Source: Halogeometricum sp. S3BR5-2 (GTDB lineage Archaea > Halobacteriota > Halobacteria > Halobacteriales > Haloferacaceae). From it: a DNA stretch of 64,000 bases. This document shows positions 1 to 13,166 of the stretch, one piece after another; the first letter of the stretch is position 1, and each line of letters begins with the position of its first letter. A program made the translations under genes and the position numbers. The stretch spans positions 186,001 through 250,000 of the forward strand of contig NZ_JAMQOQ010000001.1 of the NCBI RefSeq assembly GCF_031624635.1. The letters run 5' to 3'. The notes under the pieces were generated by a model, which had not been told where the DNA came from, ran no database searches, and saw only the letters and a program-made list of their open reading frames with translations.

Positions 1-1
1 C

Positions 2-631
2 GTCGTCCTCCTCCTGATGAACATCGTGTTCATCAACATCGCGGCGTACCTCGCGCTGGTCGCCCTCGGCTACCGTTCGTCGGTCGTCGCCAGCACGTGG
101 CGGGACCTCGGGCCCAGCGTCCGGACGGTCGGTTACGCCCTCGTCGTCGTCGGGTTCGTCGCCGTCACGGCAGCCACCGGCGCGGCCACCTACTCGCATC
201 TCACCTTCGAGCAGGACGTGAACGCGGGCGTGCAGACCACGCTCGCACAGGAGGAGTACGAGGGCCTCGAACTCGTCGGCGTCGGCGCGCAGTACGACGA
301 CCCCGGCGTCTTCGCCTCTCCCGAGAGCGTCACGGTCACCGTCGTCAGCGACGCCGACACGACCCACCCGGACCTCGCCACGGACATGCAGGGGCGAGTG
401 CAGGATGCCACCGGGCAGAACGTCGCCGTCGAGGTCCACACGCAGGACTACCAGCGCGCGTCGGCCGAGGCGGACTCGTCGACCCCCGTCGCGGACTGGT
501 TCTCCGACGCCTACCGGAGAGTCGCCGGTCTGTTCGGTCGCACGGTGGATGACGCCGACGAGGCGGCCGATAACGCGACCGACGACGCGACCGGCGTCCT
601 CGTCGGTTCTCCGTCGGCCGCCGCCGTCTGA
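2..631 (+). CDS. TIGR00341/DUF389 family membrane protein, C-terminal part
   Basis: The gene enters from the left edge, so only the C-terminal 209 residues are visible. The reading frame is open from base 2 and the first visible ATG is at 17. It begins inside a transmembrane helix (VVLLLMNIVFINIAAYLALV), followed by a basic loop (GYRSS), a second helix around 'VGYALVVVGFVAVTAATGA', and a soluble tail of about 150 residues. This helix-loop pattern with Asn and small residues matches the end of DUF389 (TIGR00341) proteins as known from haloarchaea. Their molecular function is not established. The tail ends in an Asp/Ala-rich low-complexity stretch. The family call rests on the partial helix pattern and is moderate. 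Confidence 0.6.
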   Translation, partial: VVLLLMNIVFINIAAYLALVALGYRSSVVASTWRDLGPSVRTVGYALVVVGFVAVTAATGAATYSHLTFEQDVNAGVQTTLAQEEYEGLELVGVGAQYDDPGVFASPESVTVTVVSDADTTHPDLATDMQGRVQDATGQNVAVEVHTQDYQRASAEADSSTPVADWFSDAYRRVAGLFGRTVDDADEAADNATDDATGVLVGSPSAAAV

Positions 632-691
632 CCGCCGCATCTCCCTTCTCGAACCGGAACCACTACCCGTCCCCTCGCCGCACCTTCTACG

Positions 692-1600
692 ATGACGGAC
701 ACCGTGAGAATCATCGGCGCACCGACCGACTACGGCGCGAACCGACGCGGGGTCGACATGGGTCCCTCGGCCATCCGCTACGGCGGCCTCGCGGACGAAC
801 TCGGCGGCGCGGGACTCACAGTCGTCGACGACGGCGACGTGACCGCGCCGCCGGCGGAGGCCCGCGACCCCGAGGCGGAGGCGCCCTCCGAAGGGAACGC
901 GAAGTTCCTCCGCGAGACGCGCGAGGTGGTCACCTCGCTAGCCGACCGGGTGGCCGCCGCCCTCGACGAGGGGGAGACGCCCCTCGTTCTCGGCGGCGAC
1001 CACTCCGTCGCCATCGGGTCGGTGACGGGGTCCGCGCGCGACGCCGAAATCGGCCTCGTCTGGTTCGACGCCCACGGCGACTTCAACACCCCCGGCACGT
1101 CGCCCTCCGGGAACGTCCACGGGATGCCGCTGGCGGCCCTCCTCGGAATCGGCGACTTCGCCGACACCCCGTGGGCGAACGCCGCCGGACTCTCCGAGGA
1201 ACACGTCGCCATCGTCGGCCTGCGCTCGGTGGACGACGCCGAACGCGAGGCCATCCACGACAGCGACGTGACCGCCTACACCATGTCCGACATCGACGAA
1301 CGCGGCATCGACGCCGTCGTCGACGACGCCCTCGACGTGGCCCGCGCGGCGCCCGACGGCGTCCACGTCAGCCTCGATTTGGACTGGCTCGACCCCCGCG
1401 AGGCGCCCGGCGTCGGGACGCCCGTTCGCGGCGGCGTCACCTACCGCGAGGCGCACTTCGCCTTGGAGCAGGTGGCCGAGACGGACGCGCTTCGCTCTCT
1501 GGAACTGGTCGAGGTGAACCCCGTCCTCGACGAACACAACGAGACGGCGGCGTTGGCGACGGAACTCGCCGCCAGCGGCCTCGGCAAGCGAATTCTCTGA
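692..1600 (+). CDS. rocF: arginase (ureohydrolase family)
   Basis: This 302-residue cytoplasmic enzyme should hydrolyse L-arginine to ornithine and urea using a two-manganese centre. All family signatures are present in order: LGGDHS near residue 110, DAHGDFN near 128, SLDLDWLDP near 230 and EVNP near 275. The motif '[13 protein letters not shown]' and the N-terminal '[20 protein letters not shown]' favour arginase over agmatinase. The length is normal. It stands alone, 60 bp after the DUF389 gene, and converges on gyrA. Formiminoglutamase or another guanidino-acid hydrolase is a less likely alternative. Confidence 0.85.
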   Translation: MTDTVRIIGAPTDYGANRRGVDMGPSAIRYGGLADELGGAGLTVVDDGDVTAPPAEARDPEAEAPSEGNAKFLRETREVVTSLADRVAAALDEGETPLVLGGDHSVAIGSVTGSARDAEIGLVWFDAHGDFNTPGTSPSGNVHGMPLAALLGIGDFADTPWANAAGLSEEHVAIVGLRSVDDAEREAIHDSDVTAYTMSDIDERGIDAVVDDALDVARAAPDGVHVSLDLDWLDPREAPGVGTPVRGGVTYREAHFALEQVAETDALRSLELVEVNPVLDEHNETAALATELAASGLGKRIL

Positions 1601-1758
1601 ACCACTCATCGAGACGACACACCGGGTTTCCGGTGAATCTCGCCTCGGCTTCGGCAGCGACGGGAACGGTAGTCCGCCGTAGAACCGAAAGCGCTGATTC
1701 GTTCGGTGGATGTTCGACGTTGTCGTCAGATGTCGGCGTACGCGGTAGATACTCGCGC

Positions 1759-4296
1759 TTACTCCGCGTCCGCGCCCTCGTCCTCGACTTCGTCCACTTC
1801 GTCTGAGCCGACGTTGTAGACGTCGACGCTGGCGACGCCGTCGCCGGCGTCCATCTCCATCACGATGACGCCCATCGTGTTGCGGCCGACCGTCGAGATG
1901 TTCTCGACGGGCGTCCGGAGAATCTGTCCGGACTCGCTCATGACGAACAGGTGGTCGCCGTAGCCCACCGTCTCCATCGCGCAGACGGGGCCGTTGCGCT
2001 CGTTCGTCTTGATGTCGATGAGTCCTTTCCCGTTCCGGGACTGCCGCCGGTAGTTCCCGATGTCGGTGCGCTTGCCGTAGCCGTTCTCGGTGACGGTGAG
2101 CACCCAGTTGTGCACGTCTTCGTCGACGGCGGCGACGCCGACGAGTTCGTCGTCGCCGGTGAGTTTCATCCCGCGGACGCCGCGGGCGGAGCGACCCATC
2201 GCGCGCACGTCGTCTTCGTCGAAGCGGATGGCCATGCCGTCCCGGGAGGCGAGTATCAGGTCGCGCGTGCCGTCCGTGACTTCGACGTCGGCGAGTTCGT
2301 CGCCGTCGTCGAGTTTCGTGGCGATGATGCCCGTCGAGAGGATGTTCTGGAACTTCTCGACGCCCGTGCGCTTCACGTAGCCGTTCCGCGTGACCATCGT
2401 GAGGTACTTCTCCGTCTCCTCGTCGATGTCGGCGGTGTTGACGACGGAGGTTATCTCCTCGCCGTCGTCCAGTTCGAGCAGGTTCACCGCGGACTTCCCG
2501 CGTGCCGTCCGGGACATCTCCGGGACCTGGTAGGTCTTCAGCTTGTACACCTGCCCGTGGTTCGTGAAGTACAGCAGGTAGTCGTGGGTGTTCGCCACGA
2601 ACACCGAGGAGACCGTATCTCCCTCCTTGAGGTCGGTACCGATGATGCCCTTCCCGCCGCGGTGCTGGGCGCGGAACGTGTCGAGGGGCATCCGCTTGAT
2701 GTAGTCGTCCTCGCTGACGACGACGACGACGTCCTCCTCGGCGATGAGGTCCTCGTGGGTGACCGACCCGGTGTCCTCGATGAAGGAGGTGCGCCGGTCG
2801 TCGGCGTACTCCTCGCGTATCTCCGTCAACTCCGAGCGGATGACCGCGTCGAGTTCGTCGGCGTCGTTCAGAATCTCGTTGAGGCGGTCGATTCGGTCCT
2901 GCACCTCCTCGTACTCGGTCTCTATCTCCGCGGCCTCCATCGAGGTCAGCGAGCCGAGTTGCATGGCGACGATGTGGTTGGCCTGGTCCTCCGAGAAGTC
3001 GAAACTCGGGAGCGGTTCGCCGTCCGCCTCGACGGTCTGCTCGCCGCGGAGGGCGGCCTTCGCGTCGTCTCGGCTCTCGGAGTTGCGGATGGTCGCCACG
3101 ACGTCGTCGATGTTGTCGAGCGCCTTCAGACGGCCTTCGAGGATGTGCGCGCGGTCCTCGGCCTCCGCGAGTTCGTACTCGGAGCGCCGGCGGACCACGT
3201 CGCGGCGGTGGTTCAGGTACTCGACGAGCGTCTCCTTGAGGGTGAGAACCCGGGGCTGGCCGTCGACGAGGGCGAGGTTGATGACGCCGAACGTGGATTC
3301 GAGGTGGTGTTCGAGCAGTTGGTTCTTCACCACGTCGGGGTTCGCCCCGCGCTTGAGTTCGACGACGACGCGGATGCCGTCGCGGTCGGACTCGTCGCGC
3401 AGGTCGCGGATTCCCTCTATCTTCCCCTCGTTGACGTCGTCGGCGATTCGCTCGATGAGACGCGCCTTGTTCTCCTGGTAGGGGAGTTCGTTGATGACGA
3501 TGTTGTCGCCCTGCTCGTCGACGTCGAAGTCGGCGCGGACGCGGATGCGCCCGCGACCGGTCTTGTACGCCTTGTGGACCGCGTTTCGGCCGACGATGTT
3601 CGCGCCCGTCGGGAAGTCCGGCCCCTTCACGAACTCCATGAGGTCCTCGACCGTGCAGTCGGGATTCTCGATGAGGTGCGTCGTCGCGTCGATGACCTCG
3701 CCGAGGTTGTGCGGGGGGATGTTCGTCGACATCCCGACGGCGATACCCGACGAGCCGTTGACGAGGAGGTTCGGGAACGACGCCGGGAGGACGACCGGTT
3801 CCTGCATGCGGTCGTCGTAGTTCGACTGGAAGTCGACGGTGTCCTTCTCGATGTCGTCGAGCAGTTCCTCCGCGATGGGGGCCATGCGGGCCTCCGTGTA
3901 CCGCATCGCGGCCGGCGGGTCGCCGTCGACGGAGCCGAAGTTCCCCTGTCCGTCCACGAGGGGGTAGCGCATCGAGAAGTCCTGCGCCATCCGCGCGAGG
4001 GCGTCGTAGATGGCCGAGTCGCCGTGCGGGTGGTAGTCCCCCATCGTCTCGCCGACGATGGAGGAGGATTTGCGGTGCGACGAACGGGAGGAGACGCCCG
4101 CCTCGTTCATCGCGTAGAGGATGCGCCGGTGGACGGGTTTGAGGCCGTCGCGCACGTCCGGCAGGGCGCGACCCGCGATGACCGACATCGCGTAGTCGAT
4201 GTACGACTGCTCCATCTCCTGCTCGATGCGCGCGGGCTTTATCTCCGCGGCGACGCCCGCTCCCGGTCTGAACTCGTCTGGTGCGTCCGAACTCAT
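1759..4296 (-). CDS. gyrA: DNA gyrase subunit A
   Basis: This 845-residue subunit carries the DNA cleavage and wrapping functions of gyrase, which introduces negative supercoils. The winged-helix domain includes [16 protein letters not shown] near residue 43. The active-site tyrosine lies in MRYTEAR (Tyr133). The quinolone-contact region is [12 protein letters not shown], with Ser94 and Asp98 in the positions of E. coli Ser83 and Asp87. The GyrA-box, 'QHRGGKGI', marks the C-terminal DNA-wrapping beta-pinwheel, and the tail is Asp/Glu-rich. The start codon immediately follows the gyrB stop, so the pair is translationally coupled. Length is normal for the family. Confidence 0.97.
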   Translation of the reverse strand: MSSDAPDEFRPGAGVAAEIKPARIEQEMEQSYIDYAMSVIAGRALPDVRDGLKPVHRRILYAMNEAGVSSRSSHRKSSSIVGETMGDYHPHGDSAIYDALARMAQDFSMRYPLVDGQGNFGSVDGDPPAAMRYTEARMAPIAEELLDDIEKDTVDFQSNYDDRMQEPVVLPASFPNLLVNGSSGIAVGMSTNIPPHNLGEVIDATTHLIENPDCTVEDLMEFVKGPDFPTGANIVGRNAVHKAYKTGRGRIRVRADFDVDEQGDNIVINELPYQENKARLIERIADDVNEGKIEGIRDLRDESDRDGIRVVVELKRGANPDVVKNQLLEHHLESTFGVINLALVDGQPRVLTLKETLVEYLNHRRDVVRRRSEYELAEAEDRAHILEGRLKALDNIDDVVATIRNSESRDDAKAALRGEQTVEADGEPLPSFDFSEDQANHIVAMQLGSLTSMEAAEIETEYEEVQDRIDRLNEILNDADELDAVIRSELTEIREEYADDRRTSFIEDTGSVTHEDLIAEEDVVVVVSEDDYIKRMPLDTFRAQHRGGKGIIGTDLKEGDTVSSVFVANTHDYLLYFTNHGQVYKLKTYQVPEMSRTARGKSAVNLLELDDGEEITSVVNTADIDEETEKYLTMVTRNGYVKRTGVEKFQNILSTGIIATKLDDGDELADVEVTDGTRDLILASRDGMAIRFDEDDVRAMGRSARGVRGMKLTGDDELVGVAAVDEDVHNWVLTVTENGYGKRTDIGNYRRQSRNGKGLIDIKTNERNGPVCAMETVGYGDHLFVMSESGQILRTPVENISTVGRNTMGVIVMEMDAGDGVASVDVYNVGSDEVDEVEDEGADAE

Positions 4297-6431
<2,135 letters not shown>

Positions 6432-6458
6432 CGCTCATCCAGAAGATTTCCTCACAGA

Positions 6459-8855
6459 ATGACCTCGTTCCAGTCGACACTCGGCGAGGACGCGGGTATC
6501 GCGGAGGAGTTGGCCGAGAGCCAACGCGCGATATCCATCGCCGAGTTCTTCGAGAAGAACAAGCACATGCTCGGGTTCGACTCGGGGGCGCGAGGCTTGG
6601 TCACCGCCGTGAAGGAGGCGGTCGACAACGCACTCGACGCAACCGAGGAGGCCGGAATCAAGCCCGACATCTCCATCGAAATCCGCGAGGCGGGCGACTA
6701 CTACACGCTCGTGGTCGAGGACAACGGCCCGGGCATCACGAAAGAACAGATTCCGAAGGTGTTCGGGAAACTGCTCTACGGCTCGCGGTTCCACGCGCGC
6801 GAGCAGTCCCGCGGCCAGCAGGGTATCGGCATCTCCGCGGCGGTCCTCTACTCGCAGCTCACCTCCGGGAAGCCCGCGAAAATCACCTCCCGCACGCAGG
6901 GCGACTCGGCGGCGCAGTACTTCGAGCTCATCATCGACACGGACACGAACGAGCCGGAGATTCAGGTCGAGCGCGAACTCGACCCCGGCGAGTCGGAGCT
7001 CTCGCCCACCCACGGCACGCGCATCGAGGTGGAGATGGAGGCGAACATGCGCGCCCGCCAACAGCTCCACGACTACGTCAAGCACACCGCCGTCGTCAAC
7101 CCGCACGCCCGGTTGGTGCTCGACGAACCCGGCCTCGAAGCGCCCGTCCGCTACGAACGGGTCGAGGGCGCGGACCTCCCCGCCGAGACGGAGGAGATAC
7201 GCCCGCACCCCCACGGCGTCGAACTCGGGACGCTCATCAAGATGCTCGGCCGCACCGAGTCCTACTCGGTGTCGGGCTTCCTCCAGGAGGAGTTCACCCG
7301 CGTCGGCGCGAAGACCGCCGACAAGATACTGAACAACTTCCGCGACAGGCACTTCGGACGCGAGATGGGATGGGGAGTCGTCGAGAGCGAGGACGCGGAC
7401 CTCGACGCCGAAATCGAGGACGCCATCGCCAACAAGGGCGCCGAGGCGACGGCGGCGTTCGCCGAACGCGTCGGCGACACGCTCCGGAACCGCGAGCGGA
7501 CGACGCACTTCGAACTCGAGGACATCGTCGACACCGTCGCGGACGACGTCGGCGGGGAACACGGCGTCTCGTTCGGCGACACCGTCCGCGAGAACGCCGT
7601 CGCGGCCGCGTGGGCCGTCCTGACCGAGGGACGGGACCTGTACGCCGTCGTCGACGGGGCGACGAGCACCCAGAAGGACGACGCGACGGTCCGCGGCATC
7701 GCCGACCGCGTCGCAGAGAAGTTCGGCTCGAACGACTCCCACCGCGCGACGAAGGGGCAGGTCCGCGAGTACGTCGACCGCTCGGCCGACGTGCTCGTCT
7801 CCGAGGACGTGACGTTCGGCGACACGGCCCGCGAGAACGTCACCGAAGCGCTGTGGGCGGTCATGCGCACCGTCCCCGACGACGCGCCGAAGGTGAGCGA
7901 CGTGGCCGACGACCGCGATATCGCCTCCGAACTCCTCGAAGCCATGCGCGAGGCCGACATCCTCGCGCCGCCGACGAACTGCCTCTCGCCCATCACCGCG
8001 GAGTTGGTCGAGGCCGGCCTCCGCAAGGAGTACGACGCCGACTTCTACGCCGCGGCGACGCGCGACGCCGAGGTCCACGGCGGCGACCCGTTCATCGTCG
8101 AGGCGGGCATCGCCTACGGCGGCGAACTCTCCGCGGAGGGTTCGGTCGACCTGCTGCGCTTCGCCAACCGCGTCCCCCTCGTCTACCAGCGCGGGGCCTG
8201 CGCGACGACCGACGTGGTGAAACGCATCGGCTGGCGCAACTACGGGCTGGACCAACCGGGCGGCTCCGGCATGCCGAGCGGTCCGGCGGTCATCATGGTC
8301 CACGTCGCCTCCACGAACGTCCCGTTCACCTCCGAGTCGAAGGACGCCCTCGCCAACATCCCCGAGATAGAAGACGAGATAGAACTCGCCATCCGCGAGG
8401 CGGCGCGCGAACTCAAATCCTACCTGAACAAACGCCGCTCGATGCAGAAGCGCCGGAAGAAACAGGACGTGCTCGGGCGCATCCTGCCGGAGATGGCCGA
8501 CAAACTCTCCGAGGTCACGGGCCGCGAACGGCCGAACATCGACGGCGCCTTGGCCCGCATCATGAACAACCTCAGCGTCGACCGGGAGGTGGAGGGCGAC
8601 ACCGTCACCCTCGTCGTGGAGAACCACTCGGACCGCACCGAATCGCCCGACATCACCGACATCGTCTCGGTCGAACCGACGGACGTGCCCGACGGAGCCA
8701 CCGTCGTCGACTTGGACGGCGAGTGGTTCGTCAAGTGGAACCCGTCGGTGTCGGCGGGCGACACCGCCGAACTCAGCTACACCGTCGCCTCGGACGCGTC
8801 GTTCGACATCAACGTCGACGGCGTCGAGACAGAGAAACTCACCGTCAACACCTAA
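6459..8855 (+). CDS. top6B: DNA topoisomerase VI subunit B
   Basis: This is the ATP-binding subunit of topoisomerase VI, a type IIB enzyme that relaxes and decatenates DNA. The start at 6459 ([20 protein letters not shown]) gives 798 residues and leads straight into the family N-terminus '[19 protein letters not shown]'. GHKL motifs are [23 protein letters not shown] and [10 protein letters not shown]. The central helix-two-turn-helix and transducer domains follow, then a C-terminal Ig-like domain. Its stop is 5 bp from top6A, so they form an operon. The region around residues 300-480 carries two repeated '[17 protein letters not shown]'-like segments, which make the protein longer than some archaeal homologs. 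Confidence 0.95.
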   Translation: MTSFQSTLGEDAGIAEELAESQRAISIAEFFEKNKHMLGFDSGARGLVTAVKEAVDNALDATEEAGIKPDISIEIREAGDYYTLVVEDNGPGITKEQIPKVFGKLLYGSRFHAREQSRGQQGIGISAAVLYSQLTSGKPAKITSRTQGDSAAQYFELIIDTDTNEPEIQVERELDPGESELSPTHGTRIEVEMEANMRARQQLHDYVKHTAVVNPHARLVLDEPGLEAPVRYERVEGADLPAETEEIRPHPHGVELGTLIKMLGRTESYSVSGFLQEEFTRVGAKTADKILNNFRDRHFGREMGWGVVESEDADLDAEIEDAIANKGAEATAAFAERVGDTLRNRERTTHFELEDIVDTVADDVGGEHGVSFGDTVRENAVAAAWAVLTEGRDLYAVVDGATSTQKDDATVRGIADRVAEKFGSNDSHRATKGQVREYVDRSADVLVSEDVTFGDTARENVTEALWAVMRTVPDDAPKVSDVADDRDIASELLEAMREADILAPPTNCLSPITAELVEAGLRKEYDADFYAAATRDAEVHGGDPFIVEAGIAYGGELSAEGSVDLLRFANRVPLVYQRGACATTDVVKRIGWRNYGLDQPGGSGMPSGPAVIMVHVASTNVPFTSESKDALANIPEIEDEIELAIREAARELKSYLNKRRSMQKRRKKQDVLGRILPEMADKLSEVTGRERPNIDGALARIMNNLSVDREVEGDTVTLVVENHSDRTESPDITDIVSVEPTDVPDGATVVDLDGEWFVKWNPSVSAGDTAELSYTVASDASFDINVDGVETEKLTVNT

Positions 8856-8860
8856 CACAC

Positions 8861-9955
8861 ATGAGCACGAGACAGAACGACGAACTCGCGCAGGAACGAC
8901 TCATCGACCTCGCCGCGGAGTTCTACGACCAGTTCGCGTCGGGCGACATCCCGCACATGGACATCCCCACGCGGACGAAGAGCAACATCGTCTTCGACGA
9001 GGAGTCGAAGGTGTGGGTGTACGGCGACCGAAAGTCGACGCGGTCGGCCAACAGCGTCCGCGGCGCGCGGAAACTCCTGAAGGCCGCCTACGCCATCGAG
9101 TTCCTCGTCAACCAACTGGAGGAGAACCGCTCGTCGACCCTCCGTGAACTGTACTACCTCTCGGAGTCGTGGGACAACGAGGAGGCGCAGTTCAACGACC
9201 AGAGCGAGTCGAACCAACTCATCGAGGACTTAGAAATCGTCTCGCACGTCACCCGCGAGGACTTCCACATGCGCCCCGAGGAGTCGGGCGCGAAGGTGAT
9301 GGGACCGCTGCACATCCGCGAACAGACCCGCCGCGGCGACAGGGACATCCACTGTCAGGAGGACGTGGGGCAGGGCGGCTACCAGATACCGAACAACCCC
9401 GACACCATCGAGTTCCTCGACAACGACGCCGCGTTCGTCCTCTGCGTGGAGACCGGCGGCATGCGCGACCGACTGGTGGAGAACGGCTTCGACGAGAAGC
9501 ACGACGCCCTCGTCGTCCACCTCGGCGGCCAACCGGCGCGGGCGACGCGCCGCCTCACGAAGCGCCTCCACGACGAACTCGACCTGCCCGTCGTGGTGTT
9601 CACCGACGGCGACCCGTGGTCCTACCGCATCTACGGCTCCGTCGCCTACGGGTCCATCAAGTCCGCGCACCTCTCGGAGTACCTCGCCACGCCCGAGGCG
9701 AAGTTCATCGGCATCCAACCGCAGGACATCGTCGACTACGACCTGCCGACGGACCCGCTGTCGGACTCCGACGTCAACGCCCTCGAATCGGAACTGGAGG
9801 ACCCGCGCTTCATGACCGACTACTGGGAGGAGCAGATCGAACTGCAACTCGACATCGACAAGAAGGCCGAACAGCAGTCGCTGGCGGCGCGCGGTCTGGA
9901 CTTCGTGACCGACACGTACCTCCCCGACCGTCTGGGCGAGATGGGCGTGCTGTAG
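8861..9955 (+). CDS. top6A: DNA topoisomerase VI subunit A (Spo11-like)
   Basis: This 364-residue subunit makes the DNA double-strand break and is the archaeal relative of Spo11. The CAP-like domain carries the catalytic tyrosine in [10 protein letters not shown] (Tyr98/Tyr99). The TOPRIM domain supplies the Mg-binding acids: Glu197 in LCVETGGM and Asp249/Asp251 in FTDGDPW. The ATG at 8861 follows the top6B stop by 5 bp. Length and domain order are normal. With gyrBA next door, the cell has both supercoiling and decatenating type II topoisomerases encoded in one block, an arrangement usual in haloarchaea. Confidence 0.96.
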   Translation: MSTRQNDELAQERLIDLAAEFYDQFASGDIPHMDIPTRTKSNIVFDEESKVWVYGDRKSTRSANSVRGARKLLKAAYAIEFLVNQLEENRSSTLRELYYLSESWDNEEAQFNDQSESNQLIEDLEIVSHVTREDFHMRPEESGAKVMGPLHIREQTRRGDRDIHCQEDVGQGGYQIPNNPDTIEFLDNDAAFVLCVETGGMRDRLVENGFDEKHDALVVHLGGQPARATRRLTKRLHDELDLPVVVFTDGDPWSYRIYGSVAYGSIKSAHLSEYLATPEAKFIGIQPQDIVDYDLPTDPLSDSDVNALESELEDPRFMTDYWEEQIELQLDIDKKAEQQSLAARGLDFVTDTYLPDRLGEMGVL

Positions 9956-9985
9956 CGCCGTCGCGCCGTCTCTCGCGACACGGAT

Positions 9986-10801
9986 TCACACCGACTCGCC
10001 GCGCAGGAACCGTCTCACCGTCCGACCGAACACCTTCGGATGTTCCGCGGCGGCGGCGTGTCCCGCGCCGGACAGCAACGCCAGCGTCGCGTCCGGGAGC
10101 ACCGCCTTCGTCTCTCGGAGCAGGTCGGCGGGGAACAGTCGGTCCTCGCTCCCGCCGAGCACCAGCGTCGGCGCCGTCACCTTCTCTAATCTATCGGTCG
10201 CGTCGTGGTCGCGGACGGCCCGAATCGACGTCCGCACGTCGTCCGGAGACGGCGGCGCCAGCGCCGGGCCGGCCGCCCGCAGGAGCGGCGGGTACGCCCG
10301 CCGTCGCCACCCCGCGTACGTCTCGCGAGCGACGGACGCGTACAACCGTCCCCACTCGCCGTCGCCGGCCCGCGCGTCCCAGTCATCGAGGACCGCGCGG
10401 CCGGCGTCGCCGAGGCGCGCGCCGGCGGACGCGAGCACGAGTCTGTCGACGTGTTTCGGATAGTCCGCCGCGAGGTGCTGAGCGACGAGGCCGCCCATCG
10501 ACCGTCCGAGGACGTGCCCGCCGTCGAGTTCGTCCAGCGCCGTCGCCACCGACCCGGCGAGGTCGCGCGTCGTCGTCTCCGGGTCCAGACCCCGGGGACG
10601 GCCGACCGTCCAGACGGTGAAGTCGTCGGTGAGTCCGCGGGACGCCGTCCGCGCGAGGTGTGCCGCCGTCGCCCGCGAACCGAGGAACGCGTCGCTCAGT
10701 CCGGGGAGGACCACCAGCGTCTCGGGGCCGTCGCCGACGCGGTAGTAGGGAATTCGCCCGTCGAACCGACCGCGGTCGACGGTCGGAGTCGTGAGTCTCA
10801 T
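9986..10801 (-). CDS. alpha/beta hydrolase
   Basis: This 271-residue alpha/beta-hydrolase fold protein starts at 10801 (MRLTTPTVDRGRFDG); an upstream in-frame ATG at 10831 is less likely. The nucleophile elbow is GRSMGG near residue 100. The acid is probably Asp in 'LVLGGSEDRLFP' and the catalytic His lies in 'SGAGHAAAAEHP' near the end, completing the triad. No signal peptide is seen, so it is cytoplasmic. The substrate cannot be told from sequence; esters, lactones or haloacids are possible. It converges on top6A, 30 bp away, and is not part of an obvious pathway. Confidence 0.8.
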   Translation of the reverse strand: MRLTTPTVDRGRFDGRIPYYRVGDGPETLVVLPGLSDAFLGSRATAAHLARTASRGLTDDFTVWTVGRPRGLDPETTTRDLAGSVATALDELDGGHVLGRSMGGLVAQHLAADYPKHVDRLVLASAGARLGDAGRAVLDDWDARAGDGEWGRLYASVARETYAGWRRRAYPPLLRAAGPALAPPSPDDVRTSIRAVRDHDATDRLEKVTAPTLVLGGSEDRLFPADLLRETKAVLPDATLALLSGAGHAAAAEHPKVFGRTVRRFLRGESV

Positions 10802-10885
10802 CTCGGGTCGGTGGACGGTCCGGCGGTGCAAAACGGTTGCCGCGGGGCGACCGACCGGCGGTCGGTCAGCCCCCTACTCCTCGGC

Positions 10886-11602
10886 TCAGACCGCGTGGTC
10901 GGTCGGGTCTTCGAGGACGACCGGGATGTGCCGGGAGGCGACGTCCACGACGAACGCTTCGGGGTCGGTCTTCAGCAGGTCGATGGTGTTGTAGTGGACG
11001 GGGAGGACGAGTTCGGGCGCCAACGCCTCCGCGAGGTCCGCCGCCTCGTGGCGGTCCATCACGACGCTGCCGCCGATGTTGGCGAGAAAGAGGTCCACCG
11101 ACAACTGCTCGAACCCCTCCAGCGCGTCGCTGTCGCCCGGCCAGAACACTTTGACGCCGTCCACGGAGAGGAGGTAGGCGCAGCCGAGTCCACGGGGATG
11201 GACGAGGCTGCCGTCGTCGCGGGCGTGGGGGCTGTCCTCCTCGTTGTACGCCGGCAAGGTCCACACGTCGACGGCGCCGACGCTCAGGTGTTCCTCCTCG
11301 CCGACGCGGACCACCTCGTACGGCAGGTCCTCGACGGCCTCCACGTCGCGGTCGATGTTCGCCGGGTTCACCCCCTCGAAGACGAGGACGGTGGCGTCCT
11401 CCTTCGCCACCGAGCGAATCGCGTCGGGGTCGTAGTGGTGGTCGTGCGTGACGCAGACGAGGTCGCCGTCGCGGGCGTGGTAGTCGTCGAGGACGCCGTA
11501 GCGGCCGGGGTCGAGGTAGGCGACGGAACCGGCTTCGGACTCGATTCTGACGGTGGCGTAGCCGAGCCACGAGACTTCGAGGTCGCGGAAAGGAACGGTC
11601 AT
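10886..11602 (-). CDS. metallo-beta-lactamase fold metal-dependent hydrolase (UlaG-like)
   Basis: This 238-residue protein has the layout of the beta-lactamase-like hydrolases that include UlaG. The start at 11602 (MTVPFRDLEVSWLGYATVRI) fits the family N-terminus. Metal-binding residues are in VTHDHHYDP (the HxHxDH-type motif, here H-D-H-H-Y-D), WPGDSDA and the late LPVHYNT. The substrate is unknown; relatives act on lactones, phosphodiesters or N-acyl groups. It lies between an unrelated hydrolase and the ebo-like cluster, and there is no sign that it belongs to either. Confidence 0.8.
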   Translation of the reverse strand: MTVPFRDLEVSWLGYATVRIESEAGSVAYLDPGRYGVLDDYHARDGDLVCVTHDHHYDPDAIRSVAKEDATVLVFEGVNPANIDRDVEAVEDLPYEVVRVGEEEHLSVGAVDVWTLPAYNEEDSPHARDDGSLVHPRGLGCAYLLSVDGVKVFWPGDSDALEGFEQLSVDLFLANIGGSVVMDRHEAADLAEALAPELVLPVHYNTIDLLKTDPEAFVVDVASRHIPVVLEDPTDHAV

Positions 11603-11738
11603 GCCGCACGCTACCGCGCGGAGGGACAAACGCGTTTGGGGTGCGCTGTGACCCGAGTCCGAATCCGCGCCCGGGTCGGGTTCGTCGGTCGAACGGCCGT
11701 CGCCCGCCGACCGCTGGTAGCGCCGGCGCCGCCGCCGC

Positions 11739-13166
11739 TCAGTCGTCGGCGGGCCCCAGTTCGTTCGACGGCGCGAGGATGGACGCGCCCTCGAACTCCA
11801 TGTCGACGGCCTCGCGGACGCCGAGGAGGTCGAGCACCGTGGGGGCGACCTGCCGCATGTCGATGTCGCCGTCGAGGGACAGCGACGGGGCGGCGGGGCC
11901 GCCGACGCCGAAGAACGGCGTCGTCTCGGGGTCGACGCGGCCGTGCGACCCTTTCACCTTCGAGGGGTCCGTCGAGACGAACCCGCCCTCGCCGAGGAAC
12001 AGTTCGCAGGGGTCGTAACCGGGTTTCTCGTGGATGTCGACGCTGTCGGCGTAGGGGGGCGTCGCCTCCTCCTCGCCCTCGTTCCACCAGTAGTAGGCGA
12101 ACCACGCGTCCGGGTCGGCGACGAGGACGAGGTCGCCCGCGCTCTGACTGTCGATACCGTACGCGGCCTGGTCGTCGCCGTCGAGGATGCGCTCGATACC
12201 GTCGAGGGATTCGAGCGCCTCGCGGGCCGTCTCGACGGCCTCGGCGTCGCAGTAGACGTGCGCGACCTGGTGGTCGGCGACGGCGAACGCTTCAGAGGCC
12301 TGGAGGTCCGGAATCTTCCCCTCTTCGTCGCCCTCGGCGTTCTTCGTCTTCATCAGTCCCGCCTCGCGGAGCGCGCGGTTCGGGAAGACGGGCGTCGATA
12401 CCTCGTGGAAACCGTACTCGCTGACGACGACGACGGCCGTCTCGTCCCAGCGGTCGGTGCCTTCGAGGAACCGGAGGTAGTCGCCGACGAGTTCGTCGAT
12501 TTCGGAGAGCGCCTCGGCGAACGCCTCGGAGTTCGGTCCGTGGCTCTGCCCCGTGTAGTCGAGGTGGGGAAGGTACGTCCACAGCATCTCCGGGTCGTAG
12601 CGCTCCGTCGCCTCGCGGGCCGCCGAGAGGATCCACTCGCTGCTCTGAGCGTTCGCGGCCGGCCCCCAGTAGTTGTGCAGGGGGAAGTGACCGTACTCCT
12701 CGCGGAGTTCCTCGTAGAAGTCGTCGGGATTCGTCCAGCAGTTCATCTCGATGAGGTCGTTGTTCTCGTCCTCGATGGGTTTCGGCGTCACCGCCACGTC
12801 GGCCGAGGTGCCGTAGAGATGTTGGAAGAACAGCGCGCCCGTCGTCACCCCGGCCTCGTGCGCGGCCTCCCAGACGCGGTCGCGGTCGCCGCTGTTTCGA
12901 CCCCACAGTTCGACGGTGTCGGTCTCGCGGTCGTACTCCGCGTTCGAGACGTCGCCGTGCGTCGACGGGGAGAGCCCCGTCGAGAGCGTCGTCTGCGAGG
13001 GGATGGTCACCGCCGGGAACGGCGGCACCGCGCCCGTCGTCGCGCCGTCCTCGAACAGACCGGCGAGGTTCGGCGTCGTCTCGGCGTCGACGTGGTCGGG
13101 TTGGAGGCCCACCACGTCGAGGACGACCACGCGGGTCGCCGCCGACGCGTCCGGTTCGCGGGTCAT
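11739..13166 (-). CDS. alkaline-phosphatase-superfamily phosphodiesterase/pyrophosphatase, EboF-like
   Basis: This 475-residue protein has the fold of nucleotide pyrophosphatase / type I phosphodiesterase. The first metal Asp is in VVLDVVGL (Asp17). The nucleophile is a threonine in FPAVTIPSQ (Thr54), as in NPP enzymes. Further metal ligands are in 'HLDYTGQSHGPNS' and in KGSHGRVD. There is no signal peptide or membrane helix, so it is predicted to be cytoplasmic. Its ATG overlaps the inositol-phosphate synthase stop by 4 bp, so they are co-translated. In bacterial ebo operons the EboF product is a phosphatase of this superfamily. The substrate here is unknown, and calling it EboF is inference from family plus neighbourhood. 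Confidence 0.78.
   Translation of the reverse strand: MTREPDASAATRVVVLDVVGLQPDHVDAETTPNLAGLFEDGATTGAVPPFPAVTIPSQTTLSTGLSPSTHGDVSNAEYDRETDTVELWGRNSGDRDRVWEAAHEAGVTTGALFFQHLYGTSADVAVTPKPIEDENNDLIEMNCWTNPDDFYEELREEYGHFPLHNYWGPAANAQSSEWILSAAREATERYDPEMLWTYLPHLDYTGQSHGPNSEAFAEALSEIDELVGDYLRFLEGTDRWDETAVVVVSEYGFHEVSTPVFPNRALREAGLMKTKNAEGDEEGKIPDLQASEAFAVADHQVAHVYCDAEAVETAREALESLDGIERILDGDDQAAYGIDSQSAGDLVLVADPDAWFAYYWWNEGEEEATPPYADSVDIHEKPGYDPCELFLGEGGFVSTDPSKVKGSHGRVDPETTPFFGVGGPAAPSLSLDGDIDMRQVAPTVLDLLGVREAVDMEFEGASILAPSNELGPADD

Noticed and set aside
6435-8858. Minus-strand open frame of about 800 codons opposite top6B
   Set aside because: Antisense shadow; composition biased to Val, Arg and Asp, with no recognisable domain.
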